A program made the position numbers and the translations under genes. DNA of 64,000 bases from Streptomyces aureoverticillatus (GTDB taxonomy: Bacteria > Actinomycetota > Actinomycetes > Streptomycetales > Streptomycetaceae): positions 992,001 to 1,056,000 of the forward strand of contig NZ_BMSY01000001.1 of NCBI RefSeq assembly GCF_014649395.1, written 5' to 3'. Under the pieces are notes generated by a model that was not told the origin of the DNA, made no database searches, and worked only from the letters and a program-made list of their open reading frames with translations. Shown piece by piece: positions 63,987 through 64,000 of the stretch (within the stretch, counting starts at the first letter, position 1; each line of letters begins with the position of its first letter).

Positions 63987-64000
63987 CCGCGCCAGGAGCG

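Overview
The window is high-GC actinobacterial chromosome, almost certainly Streptomyces. The evidence is the very high GC third-position bias, many GTG starts, GGAGG-type ribosome sites, leaderless-type promoters (TANNNT 7 nt before a start), palindromic terminators without U-tracts, and a gene order that from memory resembles the nuo / 2-oxoglutarate:ferredoxin oxidoreductase region of S. coelicolor. I see no tRNA, rRNA, CRISPR, phage or insertion-sequence genes. Layout: (1) 1-5.6 kb, minus strand: a reduced second complex I operon, nuoA-B-C-H-I-J-K-L, running off the left edge, without nuoD and without the NADH-oxidising nuoE/F/G. (2) 5.8-9.6 kb: two paralogous DesK-type sensor kinases and a LuxR-type response regulator. 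(3) 9.9-13 kb: korA-korB, 2-oxoglutarate:ferredoxin oxidoreductase. (4) 13-24.9 kb: an accessory stretch of mostly divergent regulator-target pairs (HxlR/QorB-like, AraC/NmrA-like, HxlR/MFS pump, GlxA-like/cupin), with a RarD permease, a VOC protein, a multi-membrane protein, a secreted M28 aminopeptidase and a flavodoxin-fold reductase. (5) 25-33 kb: an ABC-2 exporter with a LolA-like secreted protein, a CHRD/DUF3455-like secreted protein, a long-chain polyprenyl diphosphate synthase and a HAD phosphatase. (6) 32.8-40 kb: a cysteine-less AhpD-like protein, a questin-oxidase-like protein with a MarR regulator, a small secreted protein, an ATP-grasp plus FAD-oxidoreductase operon and fumarylacetoacetase. 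(7) 40-58.5 kb, minus strand: recQ, then the complete 14-gene nuoA-N operon read from a promoter carrying a good Rex operator. (8) 59-64 kb: an NlpC/P60 hydrolase, a geranylgeranyl/menaquinone-type reductase, a GNAT, a PASTA protein and a secreted or membrane-anchored protein cut by or close to the right edge. Functional links: the complete Nuo complex should pass electrons from NADH to menaquinone. The polyprenyl synthase and the FAD reductase are plausible menaquinone side-chain enzymes. The truncated second complex lies next to KorAB, a producer of reduced ferredoxin, so a ferredoxin-fed complex I is the most attractive system-level hypothesis here. The accessory middle is rich in repeats, operator-like palindromes and structured leaders, listed individually below.
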